From Dacryopinax spathularia (taxonomy: Eukaryota > Basidiomycota > Dacrymycetes > Dacrymycetales > Dacrymycetaceae): DNA of 64,000 nt. This document shows, one piece after another, positions 1 to 10,321 of this stretch. Made by a program: the position numbers and the translations under genes. Within the stretch, counting starts at the first letter, position 1, and each line of letters begins with the position of its first letter. Location of the stretch: the NCBI GenBank assembly GCA_037974965.1, contig JBBPFI010000007.1, positions 992,001 to 1,056,000 of the forward strand, in the 5' to 3' direction. Under the pieces are notes generated by a model, which was not told the DNA's origin, did not search any database, and saw nothing but the letters and a program-made list of their open reading frames with translations.

Positions 1-260
1 TGGAAGAGAAATTAGACTTCTTGAACAGTATACTTGTGGTGATCGTATACTGCAGCCTTCGATGCGGGTCAAACACGAAGCTGATAAACTATATTTATCC
101 CCTGGCTTGGCCACAATACCAGACGCTTCCCCTTCCATGATCTCATGTTGTTTTTCGAGCCTCTTGAGGACGTTTGAGGTCGGCCAGACGCAGGCCCAAC
201 CAACGTAAACAATGGAGCGGAAGCAAAAAAGTTCAAGGGTCAAAAGACTTTTTATTGTCT
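1..260. other. Left flank, no gene recognised
   Basis: No coding region with basidiomycete-like exon structure is visible. The last bases carry the T-run that would terminate the minus-strand tRNA gene next to it. Confidence 0.4.
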
Positions 261-330
261 GTTTCCAGCGTGAATCGAACACGCGCCTTCTCGGCCACAA
301 CGAGATGCCCCACCGCTAGGCCATGGAAAC
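261..330 (-). tRNA. tRNA-His (anticodon GUG)
   Basis: The reverse complement folds as a 70-nt cloverleaf. The acceptor arm is GTTTCCA paired with TGGAAAC. The D arm is GCCT/GGGC and contains an A box (TGGCCTAGCGG). The anticodon stem is TCTCG/CGAGA around the loop TTGTGGC, giving anticodon GTG. The T arm is GCGTG/CACGC with a B box (GTTCGATTC). There is no intron. A run of T in the transcript sense lies just after the acceptor arm, as expected for a Pol III terminator. Histidine identity follows from the anticodon; the extra G(-1) is normally added after transcription. Confidence 0.93.
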
Positions 331-805
331 GACGATACCTCCCCTCCCTTTTCTAGCTATATAGCCCGTAAATTTCGCACATGAACTGTCATTGGCCTCG
401 TCATCACCCATCCGATCCTCCCATTTCTGGAAATGGTTCCTCCGTATCCACCGACCCCGCCGACAATGATATCCCTCTCCCACCTCATTCCCCCGATCCC
501 AACCGCACTCTTGGCCCAGCGCTGTTATCTTGAGCTAAGGGTAGCATCCTTGCGTCAACGCCCCTCAGGGTCTTGGACGCCACCACCATGAAACTCCACG
601 ATAAGGAGGGTCGGTGTGGTGGACCGGATAGACAGCGTGCATGGGTTTGGTGGCGGTTAGAAGGGGCTATAAGGGGTGTATCGTTCTTGCTGTACAACAT
701 CCACTCCCTCCCTTCTCCCTCACGGTCGTCTGCTGCTTGGAATAAACAGTACATACAAAACAAACATTTTTGAACAAGCAAGAAGGAGATTGTATCGATA
801 CTATC
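331..805. promoter_or_regulatory. Intergenic, tRNA-His to urate oxidase
   Basis: Holds the upstream region of both the tRNA (minus) and urate oxidase (plus). The open frames here overlap each other on both strands and show no domain. An A/C-rich leader (around 745-805) precedes the urate oxidase start. Confidence 0.4.
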
Positions 806-2201
806 ATGGCTGTTGAACTCACTGCTGCGCGCTACGGGAAGGACAAGGTCCGCATCTTCCGCGTCGTTCGTTCGGCCAAGGGGGACTCGCAGGCCTGGCA
901 CGACGTGGTGGAGTATAATGTGAAGGCTCTGCTGGAGGGTGATATCGCTACGAGCTACACGCAGGCGGACAATGGGGTTGTTGTGGCTACGGATTCGAGT
1001 GCGTATTGTTTGCTGCTTGAGTGCGGAAGAGATGTGGCTCATCTTCGGTTATAGTCAAGAACACCTGCAATGGTATGCGGTCGCTCTGTTAAGATGGTCT
1101 TCTCTGTGCAAGTAATGACTGTGCTATCAGTGTTTGCCAAAACGTCACCGCACGTACTGCATCCGGAGCTGTTCGCGCTTGACCTTGGGCTGCACTTCGT
1201 CAAGACCTATCCTCACATTCACAAGGCCTTCATCGACATTGAGCAGCTGAAGTGGACACGTATCACCGTCAGCAAGGAGGGGAAGCCGCACCGGCACTCT
1301 TTCGTACGGGATGGGGAGGAGAAACGGCTGACTTCCGTCGAGGTGGGATAATATTGCAGCGAAAAGTGATGTCAGGATTTCTGCTTACATCTGCGGTATT
1401 CTTTCAGGTCGACGCTACGAAAGGCAAGGATGCGGTGAGCGCAAAGGTTACTTCGGGGCTGGCGGGTTTGTTGGGTGCGTACCCCGCGTCATTCCCACGC
1501 AGCTGGCAGACATGTGAATGCTGATCCCTATCTTTATCTTTGGTACAACAGTTCTCAAGAGCGGCGGATCAGCATTCGAAGGCTTTATCCGGGATGAGTG
1601 GACGACGCTTGCCGGTGAGCAGCATTTTCAGAAGACCAGTCGTCAAGGATATTCCCCTGACCTTCTGACGCAGAGGTCAATGACCGGATCCTCTCAACGG
1701 AAGTCGATCTGTCCTACACCTTCGCGATGCCCACGGTTCCCCTCACTGCGGAGGGTATTGCCGCGCTTCAGGAGAAGGTGGGGTTCGATAAGGCTGCCGA
1801 GAGCGCGAAGCAGATCACGCTTGACGTGTTCGCGACGGATGAGTCTGCGTCTGTCCAGGTGAGCGCGAATTTATATGGATTACGGACCGGAAAAGCCGTT
1901 TTCCTAACACGTGTGTAGGCTACTATATTCAAGATGTGTAGCGAGATCATCAGCGCGAACCCAACGGTCGAAACAGTTTCGTACAAGCTACCGAACAAGC
2001 ATTACATTCCTGTCGATCTGGGCTTCAAGGGATTCGCCAATCTGAAGCCGGCGGACGCGGAGGTCTTCTGCCCGGTGGCTGCGCCGAGGTATGTCACCGG
2101 CCTTATCATGAGACCTGCACACGGTTTTGCTGATGTGGCGTTTTCTCCCTTTCCCTACACGTAGCGGCCTCATCACTGCAACCGTCAGTCGCAAGCACTG
2201 A
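806..2201 (+). CDS. Urate oxidase (uricase)
   Basis: Oxidises urate to 5-hydroxyisourate in purine degradation, usually in peroxisomes. Eight exons can be joined: 806-998, 1055-1072, 1131-1342, 1408-1474, 1552-1614, 1674-1858, 1919-2088 and 2165-2201, giving 314 aa, close to the family length of about 300. Family blocks are all present: the N-terminal ARYGKDKVRIFRV, the DSIKNT block, HSFVRDGEEKR, a VLKS..FEGFIRDEWTTL block, ILSTEVD, SVQATIFKM, LPNKHYIPVDL and SGLITATV. The second exon is only 18 nt (six codons around IKNTCN). The start was chosen because MAVELTAARYGKDKV matches the usual N-terminus. The protein ends SRKH with no SKL-like peroxisomal signal, unlike the filamentous-fungal enzymes I recall. 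No pathway partner lies next to it. Confidence 0.93.
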
Positions 2202-3329
2202 GCTGGCGACTCGTCTCCCTGGAATATGCCGGGGTATGGGTCCCCTAAGGGTCGATCGGACAACCCCAGGAAAAGGGTCTCAGGGATTTAACGGTGGTCC
2301 ACATGTAAAGGGGTAAGGTTCGAGGGTTACAAGGTGCAGCCAATCGACGGGAAGGAGGTGCCGGTTCCCGGGTTTCAAAGGATAAAAATGTGAAATGTCA
2401 AAATAGAAGCAAAGCCGAATGCGGAAGGAGTCCGGTATCAGGGTGCGAGGTCGCGAGAAGGTATGATGATGATGATGATGATGCGCCTCGTGTGCTTCTT
2501 TTTGGTCCACGATGTGTCGGAAGAAGCTTGGAAGATACGTCAATGATCGAGCACTGTGGCATTTTGCATGTCTTGCTGGAACGGGAAATGAAATAGCAAC
2601 TCGGTCGAGCGTGTCTGCCCATTGTCGCTCACAGTCTCAATTCGACCTAGCAGACGATTCACTGTTCGTGCGCCCATGACGCAACGGGATCAAAGTTCTA
2701 GACGCGCGAAGAAGGCGCGAGGGTCTGCGCGCTCACTGGGAATCCCTGTCCCCTGAGGGTCCTTAAACAGGGGACCAGCATTTGAAGGCCAAAAACGGAA
2801 ACAAAAATGAAGATCCGTTACGTCCGTTGCTGGTGACGCGCTTCCGAATGCGTCCGTCGTGAGCGAGTCGGTGTCAAGGGAAAGCACGCGAAGGGCTCGA
2901 AGAGAGGTCGACGTCATAGGTCTGTTTGCCCCGGGTTGTGCGCTCACCGGTGACCATCACCGCTCGACGCCCTCCATCATGACACGCGCACACGCGCACC
3001 GCACACGCACGGCCCAGAGCTCGCTATCTTACCGGACTGCCCGTCCCCATTCCCCCCAACCTACTCTCGTCCACCATCATCACGAATTACACCGACCCGC
3101 TCGCCCGCATTCCCCCCCTCTCATCCCGTCATCACCCTTCCGCAGTACTCTCCTCCGACCTATTCCCCTCCTTGCAACCCGACCACCACCACCACGCATA
3201 CACACCTGCCAACACAGCATCCAGCATCGCCTTAACTGACTAATTCGTTGCAAATCGAAGTCAACAACAGCTCTCTACTTTTATCGACCACCATCTCCCC
3301 CTCTACTATACAACAAACCAAGCTAGAAT
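2202..3329. promoter_or_regulatory. Intergenic with pyrimidine-rich leader of the zinc-finger gene
   Basis: About 1.1 kb without a credible gene. It contains a short GAT/ATG trinucleotide run (around 2463-2483). From about 2990 to 3329 it is strongly C/T-rich on the plus strand, typical of a fungal promoter and 5' leader before the transcription factor start at 3330. Confidence 0.5.
2463..2483 (+). repeat. (ATG)n trinucleotide microsatellite
   Basis: About seven tandem ATG/GAT units in an intergenic stretch. It creates spurious Asp- or His-rich open frames on either strand. Confidence 0.8.
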
Positions 3330-5896
3330 ATGGGTGGAGACCATCCCTGTCCCGTCTGTAAGGCAACATTCACTCGTCCTCAACATGTCGCCCGGCATAT
3401 GCGGTCTCGTGAGTATATTCGCGGCCCTATTCGTGGGATTCGCGGCTGACTCACGCTCGTGCAGACACCGGAGACCGTCCCTACAAGTGCCAACAGTGCG
3501 GAGATCAGTTCGCTCGAAGGTATGTACCCTCCAACCTTCAATATAAGCGCATATACTCATGCTTCTTTCGTATCTAGTGATTTACTATCGCGACACGTGA
3601 ACAAATGTCACAGTAATAATCCTCAGCCAACCGGACGCGGTAAAGGAGCCGCTGCCAACCAGGAGTTGGATGATAAACGGCGAGCTTGCGACCAATGTAA
3701 CCACTCAAAGGTCAGATGTGATTTCGGTATTCCTTGTGGTGCGTCTCTTTGGGCATACCCGCTGCGGCCAGTCCTAACTGTCGGGATACAGGCAAATGCA
3801 TACAACGGAAGACTATATGCACATATGCTAAGCCGCCGAAGAAGGCCGTTGGCAAGAGGGGCGACTACTCGGATGCCTCGAGTACTTCGACGACCTCGTC
3901 CATTTACGACATGCCTGGTACCAACATGCCTGGCTTGATACCTGGGAGTGTGCCTCTGCATTACATCCACCCTGCCGGTGCCATGCCGAACGACTTCGGT
4001 CTGCAGCCCCCAACCGTCCCGTACTACGGTGGCCTTGGCAACGACTTCATGCAGCTACAAGCGCCGCGCAACATGTACGACTCCCCTTCGCCTAACGCGC
4101 CTTCGCTCACGATGTCCGTCAGCACGCTGGAATCAGCGGGCTCATCTCCAGAGACACAGAACTTATCCAACAGCCCGAACGGTACCGGTGGGAAGGGTGG
4201 CCGTCCTCGTTCTTTAACCGTCCCCACTCAGGCATACCAGTACCCGCAGCAGTTATATCCTGGCGCCCAGTTGCCGCTGGAGAACGGTATCAACACGAAC
4301 GTGGCACGGCCAACCAGCGGACCGATGTCAGCATATCCTTACCTGGGCGGAGGCTTGACGACCAACAATGTGAATGCATTATCTCAGTCCATGAGCATTC
4401 CGACGAACTGGCCCATGCTTCAGGGTGATAACAATAACCTCATGCCTCCTCTGGGCACCGATCCGGCCACTCAGCACTCGCGTAATCCCTCCGTGGCCTC
4501 TTCTGTTGACGCAAGCTCGCTGTCCAACTGGAACGGTTCTACTGGAAGTGCGGCGGCCAACCCGACATTCATGTACCCACTTCCCAACGACGCCTCCATG
4601 AATACGACCGTGAACAACAATCTCTTCCCCACCCTGGACATGTCCAACTTCGTCAATGACGACTACAATCGGCCTCCTACCGCCGTCTCCGACGGAGGGT
4701 TTGCTACCGCATTGGACGGGCTGACGCTGCAAGACCACGAGGTCTACGGCGATCCAGCTGCATTGTACCAGCAGTTCATGGCAAACTCCATGCCCGCAGC
4801 GTCGGCGGCCACAATGCCGAACGGAACAGAAAATCTATCAACCGGTCAGACGCCCGATCTTTGGGCAGCATTCATGTCTGAACCGTTTGGTGACAATACC
4901 CCAACGGCGGAGAAGCAGCAGAACGGCCAGGGCCAGCAAGGCATGCAGACTCCCATAGCTCTCAAGGGGTTTCGTCCTCAGCTCGTAACTCGCCTCTCGA
5001 AGAGCAACTCTATGCCTAACCTGGCTCCACTCGCGAACGGCGCCCTTCCTAATGGGTACCAGCCGCAGCAAGGCCAAGATGGTCAGGCTGCCGCACCGGT
5101 TCAACAGGCTCGCACGCCTGGTGAAGTTGGCAAGCCGCTAGTCCCGCCTGCGGTTGCGGATGCCGAAAGCCTGAGAGCCTACCAGCAAGCATGCCTCGCC
5201 AGGCAAGCTCCTGCCCTCAAGCTTTCGCCGAAGGTGAAGACTGGGAAGAGCCCGATTTCAGATAATGGCTCTCCTCATTTGGCTACCACGCTTGGAATCC
5301 AGCCTTCTTCTCCTCGTGGTCGCACGACTAGCAATACCTCGCAGAGCTCTACGCAGACTGCAATGGGTCGTCCGCAGGCGACAAGTCAACCTCCGCCACA
5401 ACAGCCGAAGATGCCGTATCAATATATGCAGCAGCCTCCACGACCTGGCAGCAACTTGCGCCCTCCTGGAATGGCAGCATTCCCCACGCTCTCGCCGCAA
5501 ACTCGCTTCCTCTCCCAGTCTCTGTTGGCGCAGAACATGCCCCATCAGAACCGGCCTTCAAACAAGCGTCTCCCGTCTACGACGCTTGGACCCGACAATG
5601 CCAAGCGGACACTGTTCCACAACCTGGGCCAAGAGGGCGGCGACGAGCACGAATACGCGCTGTTCGATGAGGACGGCAGCGAGTTCTTTCAGATCGAGCG
5701 AGCAGATGACAACCTAGTCCGCCGGCGAAGGCAGAGCGCCCCTTCAGTGTCGCCCCCGACAGTCCGATCAAGCAGCACCAGCTCCGCCTCTGAAACCCCT
5801 GAGCAATCAGGCGTACCTGCAGTCCGCCAGCGAGTCATCTCGGATGCCACGCCCTTCCCGAACCGCCTGCCCCAGCCGGTGAACCAAGTCCAATAA
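3330..5896 (+). CDS. C2H2 plus Zn2Cys6 transcription factor
   Basis: A nuclear DNA-binding protein of 799 aa in four exons (3330-3408, 3465-3519, 3578-3738, 3792-5896). Residues 1-50 hold two C2H2 fingers: CPVCKATFTRPQHVARHMRSH, then a second beginning YKCQQCGDQFARSDLL with the H-x4-C-H ending. At about residues 70-105 is a fungal binuclear cluster: RACDQCNHSKVRC, then a CGKC-x6-C half, so all six cysteines are present. The rest is low complexity, rich in Pro, Gln, Asn and Ser, as in an activation region. No fungal-specific MHR domain is visible. Fused C2H2-Zn2Cys6 proteins are known in fungi, but the target genes cannot be read from the sequence. The start is the only Met before finger 1 in frame. 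Confidence 0.9.
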
Positions 5897-6491
5897 TGCG
5901 CGTTGCTTCCTGCTCTTGGTGCGGACAAGATTTTTGCGATCTCGTATCTTTCATTTTCGCTACGCGTTTTCCCACTAATCCATGCACACTCTCCCATTGT
6001 ATTCGTAAAGAATTCTTTTCTCTTCTCATCTTCCCAAGTTTTCTTCCTCACCAGCTTGACCCCTGACCGATGTCAACTCCCAACCATGCATGCATGCCAC
6101 CCCACCCCCGCTGTATTGACATAGTAAATTCCCCCCACTTCTTCCTCTTTCTGCTTGTTCTCTGACCCAGACTCTGCATGCGGAAAATACCGCATTACTG
6201 TATCGATAGTTGACTGCGTTTATAGTCTAAAAGCTGACACTTGGCATGCCTCATGCATGGTGTTGTATGTACCGTGAGGAATAAAGACGATATGATCTAA
6301 TTTGGTCCTTCACTTTGTCTGCTCGGTTCGCCTTGAAAGCCCTCTATCACGAAAACGGGCGATCTGCAGATTCCGTTCACGCACTTCGCTGTCCGACTCT
6401 CTTAATATATGCGTCGATATCGAAGTTTCATGGATCGATGTTGATACAGTGCGACACATATTGATACAGGTACAAATAACGCCGTCGAAGT
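5897..6491. other. Intergenic between convergent genes
   Basis: 3' flank of the zinc-finger gene and of POP4, which converge here. T-rich and A/T-richer stretches with AATAAA-like text (around 6280) fit polyadenylation regions. No gene is seen. Confidence 0.4.
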
Positions 6492-7402
6492 TTACAGCTC
6501 AATAGTATCCTTATACTTGAACTTCCTGCTCGCCCTCTCACTCGCCCTAAAACACAGCTGATTGCCATACATCTCAAACTCCCACTCCGGCCCTCCTGCT
6601 CCTGCTCCTGCTCCTCCCTCTCCCTCTCCTGTACCCATACTTCCCTCCTCCTGCCCGTCCACGGGGCCGGGGCGAACAGCATACACCGGCACGCGGAGCA
6701 CGAACACCGACCCCCGCTTAGGGATCACCTTCTCCTCGTCCTTCGCAGTGACGACATGGAACGTGTTCTCCGTTTCGTGCAGGACGATCCCCCCAACTCC
6801 TACAAGGTCGGCGTTCTTCGCTCGCTTCACAGACAGGATAGAGCCGTGCAAGTCGGCCTTGACGAGTTTTGTCTGTACGCTCTGGACATTCGGGAGCTTG
6901 TGCTTGCCCAGATCTCTTGAGCGGAGCACTTCGGGCGACGGAGGCGCTTGCAAGCCCACCAATTCCGTAATGTAGCCGAGCCAGAGCAGGTGGATAGGCC
7001 AAAACAGCTCCCAGCGCGCATCCCCCTCTCTCAACCTCCACACCCCCAACCTCTTCGCCCCTTTCCTCCCCAACACACCCCTCTCCCTCCTCTCTTTCTC
7101 CCTCGCCCTCGCCGCTGCTCGTTGGGTAGCGAGCAGGGCACGGCGGGATTGTTGCAGGGGGTTGTCGAGGATGAGTTGTTTGCCCTTCAGGCGGGAGGTG
7201 TAGGTCGTTTGGGAGGTGCTTGGGGAGAGGGTTTGGGAGAGGTAGGTGGGGATGAAGGGTTGGGTGGTTGTGAGTGTTAGGGTGCGGCCCTTGGGGAGGG
7301 TTAGCGGAGGGGCAAGGGGGAGGGGGAGGGGAGGGGGGGACGTACGTGGGCGAAGGGCTGGTAGGGGTCGATCGTGTTCGCAGAGGAAGAGGCGGTCGCC
7401 AT
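6492..7402 (-). CDS. POP4: RNase P/MRP protein subunit POP4 (Rpp29)
   Basis: Subunit of RNase P (tRNA 5' processing) and RNase MRP (rRNA processing), nuclear. Two exons, 7402-7346 and 7289-6492, give 284 aa. The 56-nt intron (7345-7290) has a GTACGT donor and a GCTAAC branch site. The C-terminal half is a clear Rpp29 domain: ADLHGSILSVKRAKNADLVG, GVGGIVLHETENTFHVV, KVIPKRGSVFVL, EMYGNQLCFR and a final ERASRKFK. A Gly/Ala/Glu-rich insert sits between the VPVYAVRPG and WEFEMYG strands and is not usual for the family. The first exon codes 19 residues beginning MATASSSANTIDPYQ. It is divergent from the DUF1295 gene, with a shared 373-bp upstream region. Confidence 0.9.
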
Positions 7403-7775
7403 CCTCGCACCGTTGCAGGCCTCAAGCGCCTTCAGACGTAGATTAGGCAAAGACGGACCAAGCGTTCGTCGCACGGCGATGCTGAGTCGATCAACGAGAG
7501 GGTTTGCGGTGATTTCCGATCAGACTGGCCGGAGAAGAACTGCGGGGGTTCACTTTCCGCTTCCGGCCAGAATTATGGGACGATGACGGTGCTCTTCGAG
7601 GGTCACGATCGCCCGATCGTCGCGTCTGACACCGCGCATCCATACGGCACCTCAACGTTCTCCCCAACACGCATATACATGAGCTGAACAGTACAGACAC
7701 ATCTTGCTCTCCTTCGTTCCTGCTCTACTCCTAGACTCTAGAGTCCCCGCAGCGTCTACAGCATACCCGCACAAG
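7403..7775. promoter_or_regulatory. Bidirectional promoter region, POP4 / DUF1295 gene
   Basis: A 373-bp gap between divergent start codons. No clear TATA box is visible. A second upstream in-frame ATG at 7704 could extend the DUF1295 protein by 24 residues, but the added residues look like leader sequence. Confidence 0.5.
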
Positions 7776-9106
7776 ATGGAGCACTACCTCGCCGACCTCC
7801 GCACGCTCCTACACCAGCTCCTCCCCCCTTCAACATACACGTTCCTCCGCTCCCCTCACCCCTCCCTGATCCCAGCCCTCTACTTCTGCGCATTCAACAT
7901 CGCCTGGACCTACATAGCAGGCGAGATAACGGGAAACTTCTCCCAGGTGGACAGGATATGGACTTTTTTGCCCGTGCTGTATACGGCTTGGTTTACGCTT
8001 TGGCCGAGCTGGCATGGAGGGGAGGTGAACCCGAGGGCGGGGCTGATGTTGGCGTTGCAGGTGTTGTGGATGTTGAGGTGGGTTCGTATATGCGCTATGA
8101 GAGTATGGCTCTAACGCCGTTCTAGGTTGAGCTATAATACCTTCCGAAGAGGGTTGTTTTCCTTGTGAGTTGCTTGGGGCGCTGGGGCTGGAGAGACACT
8201 GAACATGGTTGGATATCGCAGGAAAGATGAGGACTACCGCTGGCCAATATTCCGCAAGACCCAGCCATGGATCATCGTCAAGCTTTTCCACCTCTTCTTC
8301 GTCGGTACGTGAGCTCTGCACACCACACGATCTGTACCTCACCTGCCTCCAGCCATAATCCAGAACATCCTCCTCCTCGGGCTTGGGGTAAGTCTGCCTT
8401 TTAGGGATGTCTGTATGCCTACTAACTCAGGTATCAGATACCGGCATACTGGACCCTCCTCCAACCCCCGTCGTCCCTCCAAACACCCGACTATATCCTC
8501 GCCGCCGTGACCTTAACGCTCCTAGCGCTAGAGTTCACAGCCGACAACCAGCAATACGCATTCCAGTCGTTCAAGCACGGCACGGGAAAAGGCTCCATCC
8601 GCTGGCCAGGAGCAAGACAAACCTGGACAGAAGCGGATAAGCGGCGAGGGTTCGTCCAGCGCGGCCTGTGGGCCTGGTCGAGACATCCGAATTTCGCATG
8701 CGAGCAGCTGTTCTGGGTGCGTCCCTCCTCTCCTCCCACCCTCCCCTCCTCCAGAAAGCAAGTGCTGATCCCCAACACGCAGTTCGTACAAAACCTCTTC
8801 CCCCTCCTCGGCCCCCGCTCCGCGCACACACCCCTCCCCCCCACGACCCCCTACCCGCTCACACCGATCCTCCCTTCCCTCTGCCTCTCCCTCCTGTTCG
8901 TGGCTTCTACCGCTTATACGGAGAGTATAACTCTGTCCCGTTATCCTGATAGCTATAAGGCTTATCAGGGCAGGGTGGGGAAGTTTAGCCCCGGGTATAC
9001 GATTATGAAGGCGTTTTGGCTGGGGTTGACGGGGAGGAGAGAGGGGGTGGAGAGACTTGTTTGGGGGGAGGGAGGGGAGGGAGGGGAGGGGAAGAAGAGG
9101 AAGTAG
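7776..9106 (+). CDS. DUF1295 / steroid 5-alpha-reductase-like membrane protein
   Basis: A 353-aa polytopic membrane protein in six exons (7776-8077, 8126-8164, 8222-8304, 8353-8387, 8438-8716, 8783-9106). The family resembles 3-oxo-5-alpha-steroid 4-dehydrogenases. Visible marks are several hydrophobic segments, the SYNTFRRGLF block, KDEDYRWPIFRK, and the C-terminal GLWAWSRHPNFACEQLFW block with the conserved Arg-His-Pro-Asn, followed by TESITLSRYPDSYKAYQ. The substrate is not known for the fungal group. The tail is Gly/Glu/Lys-rich and ends GKKRK. The start at 7776 follows a typical A-rich context; an upstream in-frame Met at 7704 is possible. Confidence 0.85.
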
Positions 9107-9406
9107 GATGTTCGGTAACCAGCCAGACGAAATGATAATCGAAGGTTTATGACCTGCATACTCGCCAGTAACCCCGAGGATTGAGGATCGTGGATATGCA
9201 TGCAGTGTTTTCCGGCCATACGGGCAGCCTTATGAAGGAGTTACGGGTTAGATCAACAACCATTGTATAACGAGCGACTATCTTCTACGAGCGAAGGAGC
9301 AAGAAAAACAAACATTGCCTGCAGTTGAATGCAGTGCTCGGGTTCACAGGAAAAGAGGGGAAATCAGAGCGTTCAAAGTGTTGCGGAAAGTGATACGTGG
9401 CTACGC
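9107..9406. other. Short intergenic, convergent 3' ends
   Basis: 300 bp between the 3' ends of the DUF1295 gene and the minus-strand repeat-protein gene. Nothing else is recognised. Confidence 0.4.
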
Positions 9407-10321
9407 TCAAGCAAAAACCCACTGCCCAGCCATAAGCTCCCTCCCGCGATACGCACCCTCGCACTGCGTCTCATTACTCCTCCCCAACACCGCCTCCTTC
9501 AACGTGCTACCCGTGTCTCCGCCGACATCGCAGGCAAAATGGCAGCCTTCGTCGTCGGGAAGGGGTGCTTTCTTCGACAAGGCCGCTTGGAGTGTGTTGT
9601 CGGGCGTTGGGGTGGTATTGCAGTACGCGCCTTCGCATTGCGTCTCGCCGGGAGGGCCGCTACGCGTGTTGACGGGAGTGGTATTACAGTACGCGCCTTC
9701 GCATCGGGTGTCGTCGACTGGGCCGTCTCGCTGAACAACGCCTTGAACCGTGCTGCCCGGAACAGAGTTGCAGTACGCTCCTTCGCACTGGGTGTCGTCC
9801 GAGCGGGATTTCAGGAAGACATGCTGGATCGTGTTGACTGGAGTGGCATTACAGTACGCGCCTTCGCACTGCGTGTCACCTGAAGAATCGCTACGCGTGC
9901 TGACGGCTTGGACCGCGTTGACGGGGGCGGTGTTGCAGTACGCTTCTTCGCACTGAGTCTCGTCGGAGCGAGTCCTCAGGAAGACATGCTGGACCATGTC
10001 GCTCAGGCCTCTGTTGCAGTAAGCACCTTCGCACTGCGTTTCGTTGTTCCTCGCCAGGACATCCGGGACTTCCGTCGACCTTCCGCAGTAGGCGCCTTCG
10101 CACTGCGTGTCCGTTTGGGTGCCGTTTCTCGCGAACAGCGGCACGATGGTAGTCCCGGAGACCGCCGTGGCCTCACAGAACCCGCCGTCGCAGAGACCGT
10201 TTGTGACTGTGACAACGTCGTGAGTATCTGGACCACAGAGACGGAGGGCTCCCTTACCAGGGACGGAGATCACTGAGCAACTCAGCAGAGTAAGGGAGAG
10301 CAAGACGTTGGTGCTGAGCAT
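9407..10321 (-). CDS. Secreted protein with about eight TQCEGAYCN repeats
   Basis: Single exon, 304 aa, family not recognised. It starts with a signal peptide (MLSTNVLLSLTLLSCSVIS); this Met was preferred to one 40 codons upstream because it opens directly with the signal. The mature part repeats a nearly fixed nonapeptide TQCEGAYCN. Seven copies have both Cys (one reads TQCEEAYCN, one TRCEGAYCN) and a last copy reads TQCEGAYRG. A diverged copy, GLCDGGFCE, lies near the N-terminus. Linkers of about 15-20 residues share a pattern: PVN, then an amphipathic (V/I)Q-x-(V/A) piece, then Arg or Lys-Ser-Arg a few residues before the next TQC. It could be a Kex2-type repeat precursor releasing small disulfide peptides, or a wall or effector protein. 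On DNA the repeat recurs at roughly 70-80 bp spacing from 9620 to 10110. Confidence 0.8.
   Translation of the reverse strand: MLSTNVLLSLTLLSCSVISVPGKGALRLCGPDTHDVVTVTNGLCDGGFCEATAVSGTTIVPLFARNGTQTDTQCEGAYCGRSTEVPDVLARNNETQCEGAYCNRGLSDMVQHVFLRTRSDETQCEEAYCNTAPVNAVQAVSTRSDSSGDTQCEGAYCNATPVNTIQHVFLKSRSDDTQCEGAYCNSVPGSTVQGVVQRDGPVDDTRCEGAYCNTTPVNTRSGPPGETQCEGAYCNTTPTPDNTLQAALSKKAPLPDDEGCHFACDVGGDTGSTLKEAVLGRSNETQCEGAYRGRELMAGQWVFA
9607..10118 (-). repeat. Coding minisatellite, repeat-protein gene
   Basis: Copies of a conserved core of about 27 bp (plus-strand text near CAGTACGCGCCTTCGCACTG) lie near 9620, 9687, 9767, 9849, 9929, 10013 and 10085. An outlying one lies near 9433. Core text is far more conserved than the linkers. 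Confidence 0.85.

Noticed and set aside
6718-7425. 235-codon Pro-rich minus frame over POP4
   Set aside because: It reads through the POP4 intron in the wrong phase; the Rpp29 blocks lie in another frame.
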